This document shows, piece by piece, positions 8,035 to 16,951 of a stretch of DNA of 64,000 nt. Below the pieces are notes generated by a model. It was not told the origin of the DNA, searched no databases, and worked only from the letters and a program-made list of their open reading frames with translations. Within the stretch, counting starts at the first letter, position 1, and every line of letters begins with the position of its first letter. The position numbers were made by a program, and so were the translations under genes. Where the stretch lies: positions 613,015 through 677,014 of the forward strand of contig NZ_FMZB01000001.1 in NCBI RefSeq assembly GCF_900101385.1, in the 5' to 3' direction. This DNA is from Terribacillus halophilus (lineage in GTDB: Bacteria; Bacillota; Bacilli; Bacillales; Amphibacillaceae).

Positions 8035-8103
8035 GAGATTTACCTCCTCGTATAATAGACGTTTACACTATATTCGGGCAGTTGTTATCTTGATACTTTT
8101 GCC

Positions 8104-8139
8104 ATAAAAAAGAAGCAGCCTCTGTAAGCTGCTTTTTTT
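8104..8139. terminator. Terminator after yutG (reverse strand), able to act in both directions
   Basis: AGCAGC (8114-8119) pairs with GCTGCT (8128-8133), flanked by A-run and T-run on opposite sides, immediately downstream of yutG. Confidence 0.8.
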
Positions 8140-8141
8140 GT

Positions 8142-8639
8142 TCAACCATCGATATTTTCTTCTTCATTCTGACTATGTGCAAGTCTGCTGGCTGCAGCTG
8201 CGGCTATCGCGCCGACGATATCATCCAGGAACGTATGGCATTCGCCGCTGCTCTTGTCGTTCAGCTTTGCCAGAATCCCTGGTTTTTGCTTGTCGATATA
8301 GCCGTAATTCGTAAATCCAATCGAGCCATAAAGGTTGATGATGGAGAGTGCAATAACTTCATCGATTCCATACAAGCCCTCATCGTTTGCCAGGTTATCC
8401 TGCAGCGGCTGTTCCAGTTTTCCTTGCTCGGTAAGAACATCGAGCTGGATCCCTGTCAGGATGGCATTTTGGACCTCTCTCTTGGACAACACCCGTTCCA
8501 CATTATAAATACATCGATCCATTGTCAGACCAGGATAATATTTGTCTTGCAGGAAATGGACAAGCTCCGCGATGTCTTCTACTTGCACACCTCGTTCGAT
8601 GAGCCACTCCCGTGCTTTTTTTTCTAATTCAGCTGTCAT
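8142..8639 (-). CDS. yutG: YutG, phosphatidylglycerophosphatase A-type protein
   Basis: A 165-aa protein of the PgpA/YutG family. The most conserved part is the C-terminal GECHTFLDDIVGAIAAAAAS segment, carrying the acidic residues of the family's active site. In proteobacteria PgpA removes the phosphate of phosphatidylglycerol phosphate; the Bacillus soluble-type homologues are less well characterised, and this one lacks clear transmembrane spans, so the assignment is by family. The start at 8639 has a modest upstream GAAGTGAT. It is divergent from yutH, as in B. subtilis order. Confidence 0.8.
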   Translation of the reverse strand: MTAELEKKAREWLIERGVQVEDIAELVHFLQDKYYPGLTMDRCIYNVERVLSKREVQNAILTGIQLDVLTEQGKLEQPLQDNLANDEGLYGIDEVIALSIINLYGSIGFTNYGYIDKQKPGILAKLNDKSSGECHTFLDDIVGAIAAAAASRLAHSQNEEENIDG

Positions 8640-8765
8640 AAGATCACTTCGCTTTCCTATGTATGATACTGGTAGCAGTATACCCTTCTAGCTTATGCGT
8701 CAACCATCAGCTCTGAACATGATTCGCACAGTTGCTTCATAAAATAAAGCAGGAGGTGTTTGCTC

Positions 8766-9725
8766 GTGTTGCAGTTGATGCAGCAATATATACCCGGATT
8801 TACCGGAAAACCGGTTTCCTATCGCAATTATCATGCTTATCAGACAATGGATCGTTTATATGTCATTATACCAGCAAGGACGGACCAAGACAGCTATTAT
8901 GAATTAGCTGCCATCACCGCCTATATGCAGGAGGCGGGTTTTTCGCGCCTTGCACAGCCGATGCTCTCGACGAAAGGACAAATTTTGACTGTTTATGAGA
9001 ATACCGCTTATCTAGTCGTGGAGATGCCGCCTCCCTATACGCGAAAGCTTCATGCCCATGGAGCTGAATTGGCCTCATTCCACCAGCTTGGTGCCGGCTG
9101 TCCGTTTGCGCCGGATACTTTATCCAGCTACGGAAGATGGAGCGATTTGTGGACTGCTCGTTTGTCCCAAGCGGAAAAGCTATATTCCGATATTTATCAA
9201 AAACGTCCTCTTGTCCATGAGGAGCGGGTTTTCCTGGACACGTTTTATTACGTGATCGGCAGAGCGGAACTCGCCATCCAATATTTGAATGAAACAAACA
9301 CGGAATTCCGTTTTACAGACTATGATCAGCCAACGACGGTTTTTGTGAAATACCAATCCGAGCTGGCTGATACATATGTACTGCCTCACGCAATCATATA
9401 TGATCATCCTGCACGAGATCTGGCGGAATATACAAGGAATTCATTTTTAAAAGAGGAAATGAATGAGGCGGCTGACTTCCTGCAGTCTTATTTGCAAGTC
9501 CGTCCTCTTTCTGTATTCGGCATGAGGCTGCTGTATGCCAGGCTGATCATGCCCCTTCATCTGTTTGATCAAATGGAGCGGGGACTGGATGGAACAGCGG
9601 GAAAAGAATATGAAAAACTCATCATGCAGCAAAGTGTGTATGAACAGCGTTTAGCTGGACTTTTTCAGCATATGCAAGTGGATCCGCAGGCTCTTGAGAT
9701 ACCTTTGTTGGATAATTTTTTGTGA
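8766..9725 (+). CDS. yutH: Spore coat-associated protein YutH
   Basis: A 319-aa protein of the CotS/YutH group, which has a degenerate kinase-like (APH) fold. YutH is a spore coat protein in B. subtilis. The start is GTG 8766, 7 nt after AGGAGGTG; a TTG at 8760 would overlap the ribosome binding site. Catalytic kinase motifs such as HGD are not visible, in keeping with a structural or degenerate member. It lies between yutG (divergent) and the threonine operon. Confidence 0.82.
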   Translation: MLQLMQQYIPGFTGKPVSYRNYHAYQTMDRLYVIIPARTDQDSYYELAAITAYMQEAGFSRLAQPMLSTKGQILTVYENTAYLVVEMPPPYTRKLHAHGAELASFHQLGAGCPFAPDTLSSYGRWSDLWTARLSQAEKLYSDIYQKRPLVHEERVFLDTFYYVIGRAELAIQYLNETNTEFRFTDYDQPTTVFVKYQSELADTYVLPHAIIYDHPARDLAEYTRNSFLKEEMNEAADFLQSYLQVRPLSVFGMRLLYARLIMPLHLFDQMERGLDGTAGKEYEKLIMQQSVYEQRLAGLFQHMQVDPQALEIPLLDNFL

Positions 9726-9731
9726 AGTTGG

Positions 9732-9760
9732 TTGCGATAGTAGATTGATAGCGTTATAAT
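9732..9760 (+). promoter_or_regulatory. SigA-type promoter of hom-thrC-thrB
   Basis: TTGCGA (9732-9737), a 17-nt spacer, and a consensus TATAAT (9755-9760), 54 nt before the hom ATG. No T-box or riboswitch fits in the short leader. Confidence 0.7.
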
Positions 9761-9813
9761 GTCCTTTATAAAAGAACACTTGTTTATTTCAGGTGGACAG
9801 GAGGCTGGATGAG

Positions 9814-11109
9814 ATGAAGCAAAAGATACAAATCGGCTTATGCGGCCTTGGTACAGTCGGAAGCGGTGTTGTTCAGATTTTGCAGGAGCATCAAGAACAA
9901 ATCCGCTATAGGCTTGGCTGTGAAGTGGAAGTGGCCAAGGTACTCGTCAAAAACAGGGATAAAAAACGGGAATATATAGCGGATAGCAGCATTTTGACCA
10001 CAGATCCTGCTGCTATCACGGATAATCCAGCGATCGATATCGTGGTCGAAGTGATGGGCGGAATGGAGGATACCTATCAGCTGTTGGAACGCAGTATCCG
10101 AAATCGCAAGCAGATTGTGACAGCCAATAAAGACCTGATGGCCGAGCATGGGGATAAGCTGTTTGCGCTATCCCAGGAATATGATACGGATATTTACTAC
10201 GAGGCTAGCGTGGCCGGCGGGATTCCGATCCTCCGTTCGCTAAGTGACGGCCTTGCTTCGGATAAGATCCAGAAAGTGATGGGGATCGTCAATGGAACGA
10301 CGAACTTCATCCTGACGAAGATGACAGATGAAAAATTATCCTTCGAAACAGTACTGGCGGAGGCGCAGGCGCTCGGATTCGCAGAAGCTGATCCGACTTC
10401 GGATGTGGAAGGTTTGGATGCAGCCCGTAAAATGACGTTGCTTGCGAATTTGGCTTTCAAGATGCCTGTCGCATATGAAGATGTCAAAGTAGCCGGTATC
10501 ACTTCCATTTCCCAGGAAGACATCGAGTTTGCCGGGAAGCTCGGCTATATCGTGAAACTGATCGGAATTGCTGCCATGGATGAGGGCAAAGTTGAAGTAA
10601 GTGTCGAGCCGACTTTGCTGCCGGAAGCACATCCGCTGGCCCAGGTGAAGAACGAATTCAATGCTGTCTATGTATATGGGCATGCAGTCGGAGAGACGAT
10701 GTTCTATGGTCCGGGCGCCGGCGGACTGCCGACAGCAACCGCCGTCGTATCGGATTTGATGGAAGTCGTCAAAAACATCCGGCTTGGTGTAAGCGGCAAA
10801 GCTTATGTGCAGCCGCAATACAAGACCGCCCTAAAGAATGATACGGAAAAACATGCCAAGTACTTTATCAGAGTGGAAGCAGAGGACCAGACTGGTGCAT
10901 TCCACGCGGTCACCAACGTGTTTGCCGAACAAGCTGTCTCATTTGCAAAGATCCTTCAGCTGCCGCATCCTAGCTCGAAGACAGCAGAGGTTGTCATGGT
11001 GACGCACAAACACAGCAAACAGCAAATCGAAAACAGCATACAGCAGCTGGAGCAATTGGACGTCGTGAAACGTGTCATCAGCTGTTATCGTGTAGACGGA
11101 GAGGATTGA
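9814..11109 (+). CDS. hom: Homoserine dehydrogenase
   Basis: A 431-aa enzyme that reduces L-aspartate semialdehyde to homoserine, the branch point to threonine and methionine. The N-terminal Rossmann motif is GLGTVGSG (from Gly11); the catalytic region includes [11 protein letters not shown] and [11 protein letters not shown]; the C-terminal ~80 residues form an ACT regulatory domain ([14 protein letters not shown]...). Length fits B. subtilis Hom (433 aa). ATG 9814 has GGAGG 9 nt upstream. It is first in the hom-thrC-thrB operon; its stop codon lies just ahead of the thrC start. Confidence 0.96.
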   Translation: MKQKIQIGLCGLGTVGSGVVQILQEHQEQIRYRLGCEVEVAKVLVKNRDKKREYIADSSILTTDPAAITDNPAIDIVVEVMGGMEDTYQLLERSIRNRKQIVTANKDLMAEHGDKLFALSQEYDTDIYYEASVAGGIPILRSLSDGLASDKIQKVMGIVNGTTNFILTKMTDEKLSFETVLAEAQALGFAEADPTSDVEGLDAARKMTLLANLAFKMPVAYEDVKVAGITSISQEDIEFAGKLGYIVKLIGIAAMDEGKVEVSVEPTLLPEAHPLAQVKNEFNAVYVYGHAVGETMFYGPGAGGLPTATAVVSDLMEVVKNIRLGVSGKAYVQPQYKTALKNDTEKHAKYFIRVEAEDQTGAFHAVTNVFAEQAVSFAKILQLPHPSSKTAEVVMVTHKHSKQQIENSIQQLEQLDVVKRVISCYRVDGED

Positions 11110-11114
11110 GCAAG

Positions 11115-12170
11115 ATGGTATGGAATGGACTATTGGAAGCTTATAGAGAGCATTTGCCGATTTCGGAGGAAACACCAGCTGTAAGTCTTGGGGAGGGCAA
11201 TACCCCCCTGGTGAAACTGGAGCAAATATCAGCAGCATATGGCATCGATGCCTATGCTAAAATCGAAGGAGCGAACCCGACGGGGAGCTTCAAGGACCGC
11301 GGCATGGTGATGGCGATTGCCAAGGCAAAAGAAGCGGGTGCCAAAGCAGTCATCTGTGCGTCGACAGGAAATACATCGGCCTCTGCGGCTGCGTATGCTG
11401 CACGCGCCGGTATGCGTTGCTTCGTCGTCATTCCGGAAGGGAAAATCGCCCAAGGCAAGCTTGCCCAGGCAGTCATGTACGGAGCGGAAATCTTTTCGAT
11501 CGAGGGTAACTTCGATGATGCATTGCGGGTGGTACGGAACTTGAGCGAGACGGAGCCAGTCGCGCTTGTCAATTCCGTCAACCCTTATCGTCTCGAAGGA
11601 CAGAAAACGGCAGCCTTTGAGCTGTGCGAACAATTGGGACAAGCGCCTGATTATCTGTTCATTCCAGTCGGCAATGCAGGCAACATCAGTGCTTACTGGA
11701 AGGGCTTCAAAGAATATGAGCAGGAAAAAGGATTCAATCTGCCGGTTTTGAAAGGCTACCAAGCAAGTGGAGCTGCACCGATCGTACATGACCGCGTGTT
11801 CGAAAATCCGGAAACCGTTGGAACGGCCATCCGCATCGGGAATCCGGCAAGCTGGCAAAAGGCGACCACTGCCAGAGATGAATCCGGCGGGACGATCGAC
11901 GAGGTGACTGATGCGCAAATCATCGCAGCTTATCAGAAAATTGCTCGTGAGGAAGGCTTATTTGCTGAACCGGGATCGTGTGCGTCATTCGCAGGACTTC
12001 TGAAGGCATTGGAACAAGGTGAGGTGGCAAAAGGTTCGAAAGTGGTCTGTGTGCTGACTGGGAATGGATTGAAGGATCCAAATACAGCAATCGAATACAG
12101 CACGATCAAGCCGGTTGTCCTCCCGAATGAGGAGACAGTGATTGCGGATGCCATCAAGGAGCGGATGTAA
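11115..12170 (+). CDS. thrC: Threonine synthase
   Basis: A 351-aa PLP enzyme converting O-phosphohomoserine to threonine. The PLP lysine is in GSFKDRG (Lys60), and the phosphate-binding [14 protein letters not shown] loop is present. Length matches the B. subtilis enzyme (352 aa). The start is placed at ATG 11115 with GGAGAGG upstream, 5 nt after the hom stop; a TTG at 11106 overlapping hom is possible. The stop TAA shares its last base with the thrB ATG. Confidence 0.95.
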   Translation: MVWNGLLEAYREHLPISEETPAVSLGEGNTPLVKLEQISAAYGIDAYAKIEGANPTGSFKDRGMVMAIAKAKEAGAKAVICASTGNTSASAAAYAARAGMRCFVVIPEGKIAQGKLAQAVMYGAEIFSIEGNFDDALRVVRNLSETEPVALVNSVNPYRLEGQKTAAFELCEQLGQAPDYLFIPVGNAGNISAYWKGFKEYEQEKGFNLPVLKGYQASGAAPIVHDRVFENPETVGTAIRIGNPASWQKATTARDESGGTIDEVTDAQIIAAYQKIAREEGLFAEPGSCASFAGLLKALEQGEVAKGSKVVCVLTGNGLKDPNTAIEYSTIKPVVLPNEETVIADAIKERM

Positions 12171-13072
12171 TGAAACGCTGGCAAATAAGCGTCCCGGCTA
12201 GCACCGCCAATATCGGACCAGGCTTTGATTCTGTTGGAATTGCCTTGGATCTGTATTTGGAACTGGAAGTGCAGCGCGGGTGCGAATGGGAATTCATCCC
12301 GATGTCAGATGCAGTGCAAGGCCTTCCGTCTGGCAAGGAAAATATGATCTATCAAACGGCCAAGTTTGTCGCCAAACGATATGGATTTGAAGATCTGCCA
12401 GCTTGTACAGTCCGCATGATTAGCGAAATCCCGCTGGCAAGGGGACTCGGCAGCAGTGCGACTGCCCTTGTGGCCGGAATCGAGCTGGCGGATTGCCTCT
12501 TATCGCTTCAGCTGAGCGATGAAGAAAAGCTGGAGATTGCTGTCAGTTTGGAAGGACATCCGGACAATGCAGCGCCATCGATTTTGGGCGGCTGTGTGAT
12601 TGGATATTATGATGACAAAGTCCATCATGTCCAAACACCTATAAACAATGTACGCTTTCTGGCTGTGATTCCGCCATTCGAGCTCGCTACAGCGGATGCC
12701 AGGGCGGTCCTGCCTGAACAGCTGCCGTATAAAGAGGCGGTAAAAGCTAGCGGCATTGCCAATGTAGCTGTGGCTGCCTTGCTGCAGCAAGATTGGAAGC
12801 TGCTTGGGGAGATGATGAAAAAGGATCTTTTCCATCAGCCTTACAGACAGTCGATGATTCCTCATTACGGCGAAATAGCAGCGTCTTTGCAGGATAGAGC
12901 GTATGGCGTCTATTTGAGCGGAGCCGGTCCGACGATGATTGCTGTCATTGAGGAAGCACAAGCTGCTGCCATCCATGCGGACTATCAAAATAAATATCCA
13001 GGCTTTCAGTGGCTGCTGCTTGCTTGTGCTGCAAAAGGAAGCTGTACAGAAGAGCTTGCGGTTGAAGCTTAA
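12170..13072 (+). CDS. thrB: Homoserine kinase
   Basis: A 300-aa GHMP-superfamily kinase that phosphorylates homoserine with ATP. The ATP-binding motif PLARGLGSSA is at residues 88-97, and the C-terminal GAGPTM motif (GVYLSGAGPTM) is intact. It starts on the last base of the thrC stop codon, so translation is coupled. It closes the threonine operon and is followed by a strong terminator. Confidence 0.96.
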   Translation: MKRWQISVPASTANIGPGFDSVGIALDLYLELEVQRGCEWEFIPMSDAVQGLPSGKENMIYQTAKFVAKRYGFEDLPACTVRMISEIPLARGLGSSATALVAGIELADCLLSLQLSDEEKLEIAVSLEGHPDNAAPSILGGCVIGYYDDKVHHVQTPINNVRFLAVIPPFELATADARAVLPEQLPYKEAVKASGIANVAVAALLQQDWKLLGEMMKKDLFHQPYRQSMIPHYGEIAASLQDRAYGVYLSGAGPTMIAVIEEAQAAAIHADYQNKYPGFQWLLLACAAKGSCTEELAVEA

Positions 13073-13076
13073 TCCG

Positions 13077-13109
13077 AACCACAGAAATCATATATTTCTG
13101 TGGTTTTTT
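13077..13109 (+). terminator. Terminator of the hom-thrC-thrB operon
   Basis: AACCACAGAAA pairs with TTTCTGTGGTT across a 7-nt loop, followed by a run of T. Confidence 0.9.
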
Positions 13110-13318
13110 ACGTTTATCATTTTTGGTATTGCTCGTTGTTTGTTGTTCAGGTACCTGGACTTTACTTTTCTGTTGATGTAAGATAATATAAAATAGGAAC
13201 ATTTGTTCGCTTTATCAAACATTAGAAACCACAAAAAGCCTGTTGTTGGTTTTCATTTTCACTCTGCACATACGGAAAAAACGGTGTCACACAAAACATG
13301 GTTGGGGAGAGGATACTT

Positions 13319-13717
13319 ATGAGATTAACAATCATTAATGAAGTGCGAACGAATAATTCTAAAGATGAATTCTCAAAGCAAACGATTGCGAAATTGTGGA
13401 AGGCTGCTTCAACGCGCCTAACTAATCAAGAGGCTATTGTCTATGGTGTATACCATGAATATGAAAATGATTATAAGGGTGACTATACTTTAAGTATTGC
13501 GACAGAAGATGATACAGGCGAGTCTTCAATAGAATTACCTGATAACACAAAATATGAAATCTTTCCTGTAGACACAACAAAAGAACAAGGTATCATAAAC
13601 ACTTGGAAATGTATATGGAAGCGTGAGGATGCGGGTACATTGCAAAGAGCGTACGCATATGATTTCGAGAAATATCATCCGAATGGGGAAGTTGAGATTT
13701 ACATAGCGATTAGATAA
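13319..13717 (+). CDS. Stand-alone GyrI-like / effector-binding domain protein
   Basis: A 132-aa protein resembling the GyrI-like small-molecule (AraC/BmrR effector-binding) fold, with the typical ending ...YAYDFEKYHPNGEVEIYIAI. No DNA-binding domain is attached. Such lone domains bind small amphipathic molecules; the ligand and role are unknown. The ATG at 13319 follows GGGAGAGG at about 6 nt. The gene is visibly more AT-rich than thrB and dapF around it and is absent from the corresponding B. subtilis position, which suggests later insertion. It is flanked by terminators on both sides and so is monocistronic. Confidence 0.7.
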   Translation: MRLTIINEVRTNNSKDEFSKQTIAKLWKAASTRLTNQEAIVYGVYHEYENDYKGDYTLSIATEDDTGESSIELPDNTKYEIFPVDTTKEQGIINTWKCIWKREDAGTLQRAYAYDFEKYHPNGEVEIYIAIR

Positions 13718-13739
13718 TTCTGTATAGACAAAATCAGAA

Positions 13740-13776
13740 AAAACCCACAGAGAAGGAGCACTTCTCTGTGGGTCTG
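13740..13776. terminator. Strong bidirectional terminator between the GyrI-like gene and yutI
   Basis: ACCCACAGAGAAG (13743-13755) pairs perfectly with CTTCTCTGTGGGT (13761-13773), 13 bp, with a T-run on the reverse strand. Confidence 0.88.
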
Positions 13777-13785
13777 TTGTTTCTA

Positions 13786-14010
13786 TTAAAATACTTGCTC
13801 GATCTCACGCACTCCAGGAACCTCAGCCATCAAGGCACGTTCGATTCCGGCTTTCAATGTGATCGTAGAGCTTGGGCAGTTACCGCATGCTCCCATAAGA
13901 CGCAGACGGACGATACCTTCATCAACATCGACAAGCTCGACGTCACCGCCATCACGAAGCAAGAATGGACGTAATTTATTCAGAACTTCTTGTACTTGGT
14001 TTTCCATCAT
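13786..14010 (-). CDS. yutI: NifU C-terminal-type Fe-S carrier YutI (Nfu)
   Basis: A 74-aa protein made of one NifU-C (Nfu) domain. The cluster-binding cysteines are in CGNCP (Cys42 and Cys45). Nfu proteins carry 4Fe-4S clusters, usually bound at a dimer interface, and deliver them to apo-enzymes. The first ATG (14010) lies 7 nt after AAGGGGG on the reverse strand. Another Fe-S carrier, yutM, is 2 kb away in the same block. It is convergent with the GyrI-like gene. Confidence 0.92.
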   Translation of the reverse strand: MMENQVQEVLNKLRPFLLRDGGDVELVDVDEGIVRLRLMGACGNCPSSTITLKAGIERALMAEVPGVREIEQVF

Positions 14011-14166
14011 CCATTATCCCCCTTACGATTATATATTCATTATAAATCCTTTCCGTCAAAAAATCCACGATAGCTAACTGAGAAATTTTATCAATTAAAA
14101 ATGTATTCCAACATCTTACTGGTTACGGTAAACTGAAGGTAACAGCATACGAAAGGGTGGAACAGG

Positions 14167-14472
14167 ATGACAACCAGGATTACCGTGTACGGTGCAGATA
14201 TCATTTGTGCAAGCTGTGTCAACGCACCGAGCTCAAAGGATACATATGAATGGCTGCAGGCAGCCTTGGCCAGGAAATTCGAAAACAAGCAGTTTCAATT
14301 TGATTATATCGATATCCATGAACCGCCTAGCGACGAGAAGCATAAACAATTTGCGGCCAAAGTAATCGAAGAGGATTTGTTCTATCCAGTTGTACTGGTG
14401 GATGATGATATTGCCGGGGAAGGGATCATCTCGCTCAAAGCGGTTGCGAAAGCAGTCGAAAAGTCAGCCTAG
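14167..14472 (+). CDS. yuzD: DUF1462 protein YuzD
   Basis: A 101-aa protein of the YuzD family with a thioredoxin-like fold prediction; Cys14 and Cys17 (ICASC) lie where thioredoxin-like proteins keep a redox pair. Function unestablished. The start is ATG 14167 with GGGTGGAACAGG upstream. It is divergent from yutI, as in B. subtilis; the NADH dehydrogenase-like gene yutJ that follows it in B. subtilis is not here. Confidence 0.82.
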   Translation: MTTRITVYGADIICASCVNAPSSKDTYEWLQAALARKFENKQFQFDYIDIHEPPSDEKHKQFAAKVIEEDLFYPVVLVDDDIAGEGIISLKAVAKAVEKSA

Positions 14473-14544
14473 TTGTGCTCACATCCCGCATTATGGTAGG
14501 ATTATCACTTGATAGTGTTACATCCTAGAATAGGAGTGAGCGGG

Positions 14545-14781
14545 ATGAATCCGATCATCGAATTTTGTGTAAACAATTTGGCCTCCGGCTCGCAGGAAGC
14601 TTTCGAAAAGCTCGACAGCGACCCAGGTCTTGATGTGATAGAGTACGGCTGTACCAGCTTTTGCGGCATTTGCGCACAGCACATGTTCGCGCTCGTTAAT
14701 GGCGAGCCGGTGACTGCTGAAACAGCCGATGAACTTGTCGAGAATGTTTACAAGTTCATTGAAGAAAATCCATTATTTTAA
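14545..14781 (+). CDS. yuzB: DUF1450 protein YuzB
   Basis: A 78-aa protein of the YuzB family with three conserved cysteines (Cys8 in EFCVNN, then CTSFCGIC around residue 35-40), arranged like a small thioredoxin-like/ferredoxin-fold protein. No function is established. The start ATG 14545 has TAGGAG at 8-10 nt; in-frame sequence upstream lacks support. A terminator follows before dapF. Confidence 0.82.
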   Translation: MNPIIEFCVNNLASGSQEAFEKLDSDPGLDVIEYGCTSFCGICAQHMFALVNGEPVTAETADELVENVYKFIEENPLF

Positions 14782-14784
14782 TTG

Positions 14785-14821
14785 GCCATGCGTCTGCATT
14801 CCGCAGGCCATGGCTTTTTTT
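14785..14821 (+). terminator. Terminator between yuzB and dapF
   Basis: GCCATG (14786-14790 region) pairs with CATGGC (14809-14814) with further pairing inside (CTGC/GCAG), followed by TTTTTTT. Confidence 0.85.
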
Positions 14822-14842
14822 CATAGTAGAGGAGAAGAGACA

Positions 14843-15706
14843 ATGGACATACCTTTTGTAAAATTGCACGGCTTGAAAAATAGCTATATTTTCGTAGATC
14901 TATTCCAATTCCAACTGGAGGAGGAAAGCTTGGCACCGCTTGCGATAGCTGTAGCAGACAGGAATACCGGCATCGGCTCTGATGGCTTGATTCTCATCCA
15001 TCCTAGTGATACATGTGATGTCGGCATGCGCATTTTCAATCTTGACGGCTCTGAAGCCATGAATTGCGGCAACGGTCTGCGCTGTGTTGCAAAATACGCT
15101 TATGAGAATAACATAGTGGAAAGCGATACATTCACGATCCAGACAAAAGCGGGACAGGTAGAAGCACAAGTCCATGGAACCAGAGCACATGTACAGGAAG
15201 TGACGGTGGATATGGGCGCACCGGTTTTACAGCGGGAATTGATTCCGATGCAAGGTGCACCAGCCCAGCAAGTAGTAGCAGAAGATTTCCAGGCAGGGGA
15301 AGAACAGCTTTTGGTAACAGCGGTTAGCATGGGCAATCCGCACGCGGTCTTCTTCGTCGATAACATCGATGATGCGCCGCTTTATACACAAGGTCCCGTT
15401 ATTACGAATGACCCTCGATTCCCGGATGGAGTCAATGTTGAATTCATCGAGATGCTCTCAAATAGGGAGATGCATTTCCGCGTCTGGGAACGCGGTTCAG
15501 GTGTGACGCAGGCATGCGGAACTGGTGCTTGTGCGGCAGTCGTTGCAGCCATCCTGAATGGAAAAGCACCTTATGGGGAAGAAGTGACCGTCCATCTAAG
15601 CGGCGGCGATCTGTTCATTCGCTGGGAAAAGGATGGATCTGTCTGGATGCGCGGTGCAGCCGAAAAGACAGTATCTGGAACATTCCATTGGGAGCGCGGT
15701 GCTTGA
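14843..15706 (+). CDS. dapF: Diaminopimelate epimerase
   Basis: A 287-aa enzyme interconverting LL- and meso-diaminopimelate for lysine and peptidoglycan synthesis. The two catalytic cysteines are present: Cys75 in MNCGNGLRC and Cys225 in ACGTGAC. Length fits the family (~280 aa). ATG 14843 follows GAGGAGAAGAGA. It precedes yutM as in B. subtilis. Confidence 0.96.
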   Translation: MDIPFVKLHGLKNSYIFVDLFQFQLEEESLAPLAIAVADRNTGIGSDGLILIHPSDTCDVGMRIFNLDGSEAMNCGNGLRCVAKYAYENNIVESDTFTIQTKAGQVEAQVHGTRAHVQEVTVDMGAPVLQRELIPMQGAPAQQVVAEDFQAGEEQLLVTAVSMGNPHAVFFVDNIDDAPLYTQGPVITNDPRFPDGVNVEFIEMLSNREMHFRVWERGSGVTQACGTGACAAVVAAILNGKAPYGEEVTVHLSGGDLFIRWEKDGSVWMRGAAEKTVSGTFHWERGA

Positions 15707-15762
15707 GCATCTTTATATAGGAGCGTATACTAAAGATAAGATTAGAATGGGAGGTAACCTGA

Positions 15763-16122
15763 ATGGTGTTGAATATTACGGACAGTGCCAGCCTTCAGAT
15801 CAAGGACATGTTGAAGGAAGAAGACGAAGAAAATGTCTTTCTCCGCTTTGGCGTCAAAGGCGGCGGTTGCAGCGGTCTTTCCTACAGCCTTGGTTTTGAA
15901 TACGAGAAAAATGAAGAATTGGACACATATGAATTGGTTAACGATATCCCGGTCATCATCCGTTCCATGGATATCCCGGTCATCGACGGAACCACCATCG
16001 ATTTCAAACAAAACATGATGGGCGGCGGGTTCACCATTGATAACCCGAACGCCATCGTTTCTTGTGGCTGTGGTTCATCATTTAAGGCGAAAGACCGCGA
16101 AGGTACGCCGGAGAATTGCTGA
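15763..16122 (+). CDS. yutM: HesB/IscA-family Fe-S carrier YutM
   Basis: A 119-aa A-type iron-sulfur carrier. The three cluster-ligand cysteines are at Cys36 (GGGCSGLS) and Cys101/Cys103 (SCGCGSSF). Such proteins (ErpA/IscA/SufA class) pass clusters from the SUF scaffold to client enzymes. The start at 15763 has GGGAGG upstream with a 7-nt spacing. It ends the conserved yut block; a long terminator follows. Confidence 0.93.
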   Translation: MVLNITDSASLQIKDMLKEEDEENVFLRFGVKGGGCSGLSYSLGFEYEKNEELDTYELVNDIPVIIRSMDIPVIDGTTIDFKQNMMGGGFTIDNPNAIVSCGCGSSFKAKDREGTPENC

Positions 16123-16180
16123 ATTATTAATTCAGCAAAAGTCCGTGCCTGCCTCGGAAAGAGTCGGGTACGCTAGCTAG

Positions 16181-16240
16181 AAAAAAACCGAACTATGACG
16201 TGAATCCTTCCATCGAGATTCGCGCAAGTTCGGTTTTTTT
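16181..16240 (+). terminator. Long-stem terminator after yutM
   Basis: ACCGAACT (16187-16194) pairs with AGTTCGGT (16227-16234) with a secondary TGAATC/GATTCG pairing in the long loop, bounded by an A-run and a T-run. Confidence 0.85.
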
Positions 16241-16300
16241 GTAGTTTCTACTGGTACAGGGCGGAATGGGGATTACGGATATGGTTCGTTTAAGCGCTCT

Positions 16301-16939
16301 TTATATTGTTAAAAGTTCCCTCGTTTCCATCACTAAGTAAGTCGGTTTTACCTGCTGAAGACTGGTTACGGAATGGCTGCCCCAGGCGACTGCGCATGTA
16401 CGGCAGCCGGCAGCATGTCCCATTTCAATATCAAATATGGCATCACCAATCATGATGCATGCGTGAGGCTGCAGGCCATATCGTTTCAAAATTGTATGAA
16501 TTCCATCGGGATGGGGCTTGTAATATGTCACTTGATCCGAACCAATCCAATCTGTAAAATACTTATCCAGCTGTAATGATTGTAAATTACGATAAAGCAC
16601 ATCTGTCTTTTTACTTGAAACGACAAATAGCTGAATCCCTCTTTGGGATAGACCTTCTAGTACGTTATGCATGTTTTCAAATGATCTTAAGGTGACTTGT
16701 TCCATTTTTTTATAAGTGGAGCGAAATAAGGTGAGTAGCTGCTCGAAATCTTCCTCGCATAAAGGCTCAGTCGACATTTCTTTAAATGATTGTTCAATCG
16801 GTATCCCCATGTAGTGTAAAACCTGATTGGAGTCGGGGGGAGTGAGCCCTGAAAGTTTAAAGGCTTCTTGTGTAGCTAAAATACTGCACGTTGCTGAATC
16901 TGCTAATGTACCATCAAAATCAAATGTGAATGCTTTCAT
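16301..16939 (-). CDS. HAD-superfamily phosphatase (phosphoglycolate phosphatase/PpaX-like)
   Basis: A 212-aa HAD hydrolase with an alpha-helical C1 cap. Motif I is FDFDGTLADS (Asp7, Asp9), motif II VVSSKK (Ser about 108), motif III the YYKPHPDG lysine, and motif IV MIGDAIFDIEMG. Relatives include phosphoglycolate phosphatase and the pyrophosphatase PpaX; the substrate is not predictable. It starts 12 nt downstream of the Crp/Fnr-type gene and very likely shares its transcript. Base composition is more AT-rich than the conserved block before it. Confidence 0.85.
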   Translation of the reverse strand: MKAFTFDFDGTLADSATCSILATQEAFKLSGLTPPDSNQVLHYMGIPIEQSFKEMSTEPLCEEDFEQLLTLFRSTYKKMEQVTLRSFENMHNVLEGLSQRGIQLFVVSSKKTDVLYRNLQSLQLDKYFTDWIGSDQVTYYKPHPDGIHTILKRYGLQPHACIMIGDAIFDIEMGHAAGCRTCAVAWGSHSVTSLQQVKPTYLVMETRELLTI

Positions 16940-16951
16940 TTGTTACTCCCC

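Noticed and set aside
11229..11918. A 229-codon reverse open frame within thrC
   Set aside because: Cys-rich nonsense-like sequence antisense to an unmistakable threonine synthase.
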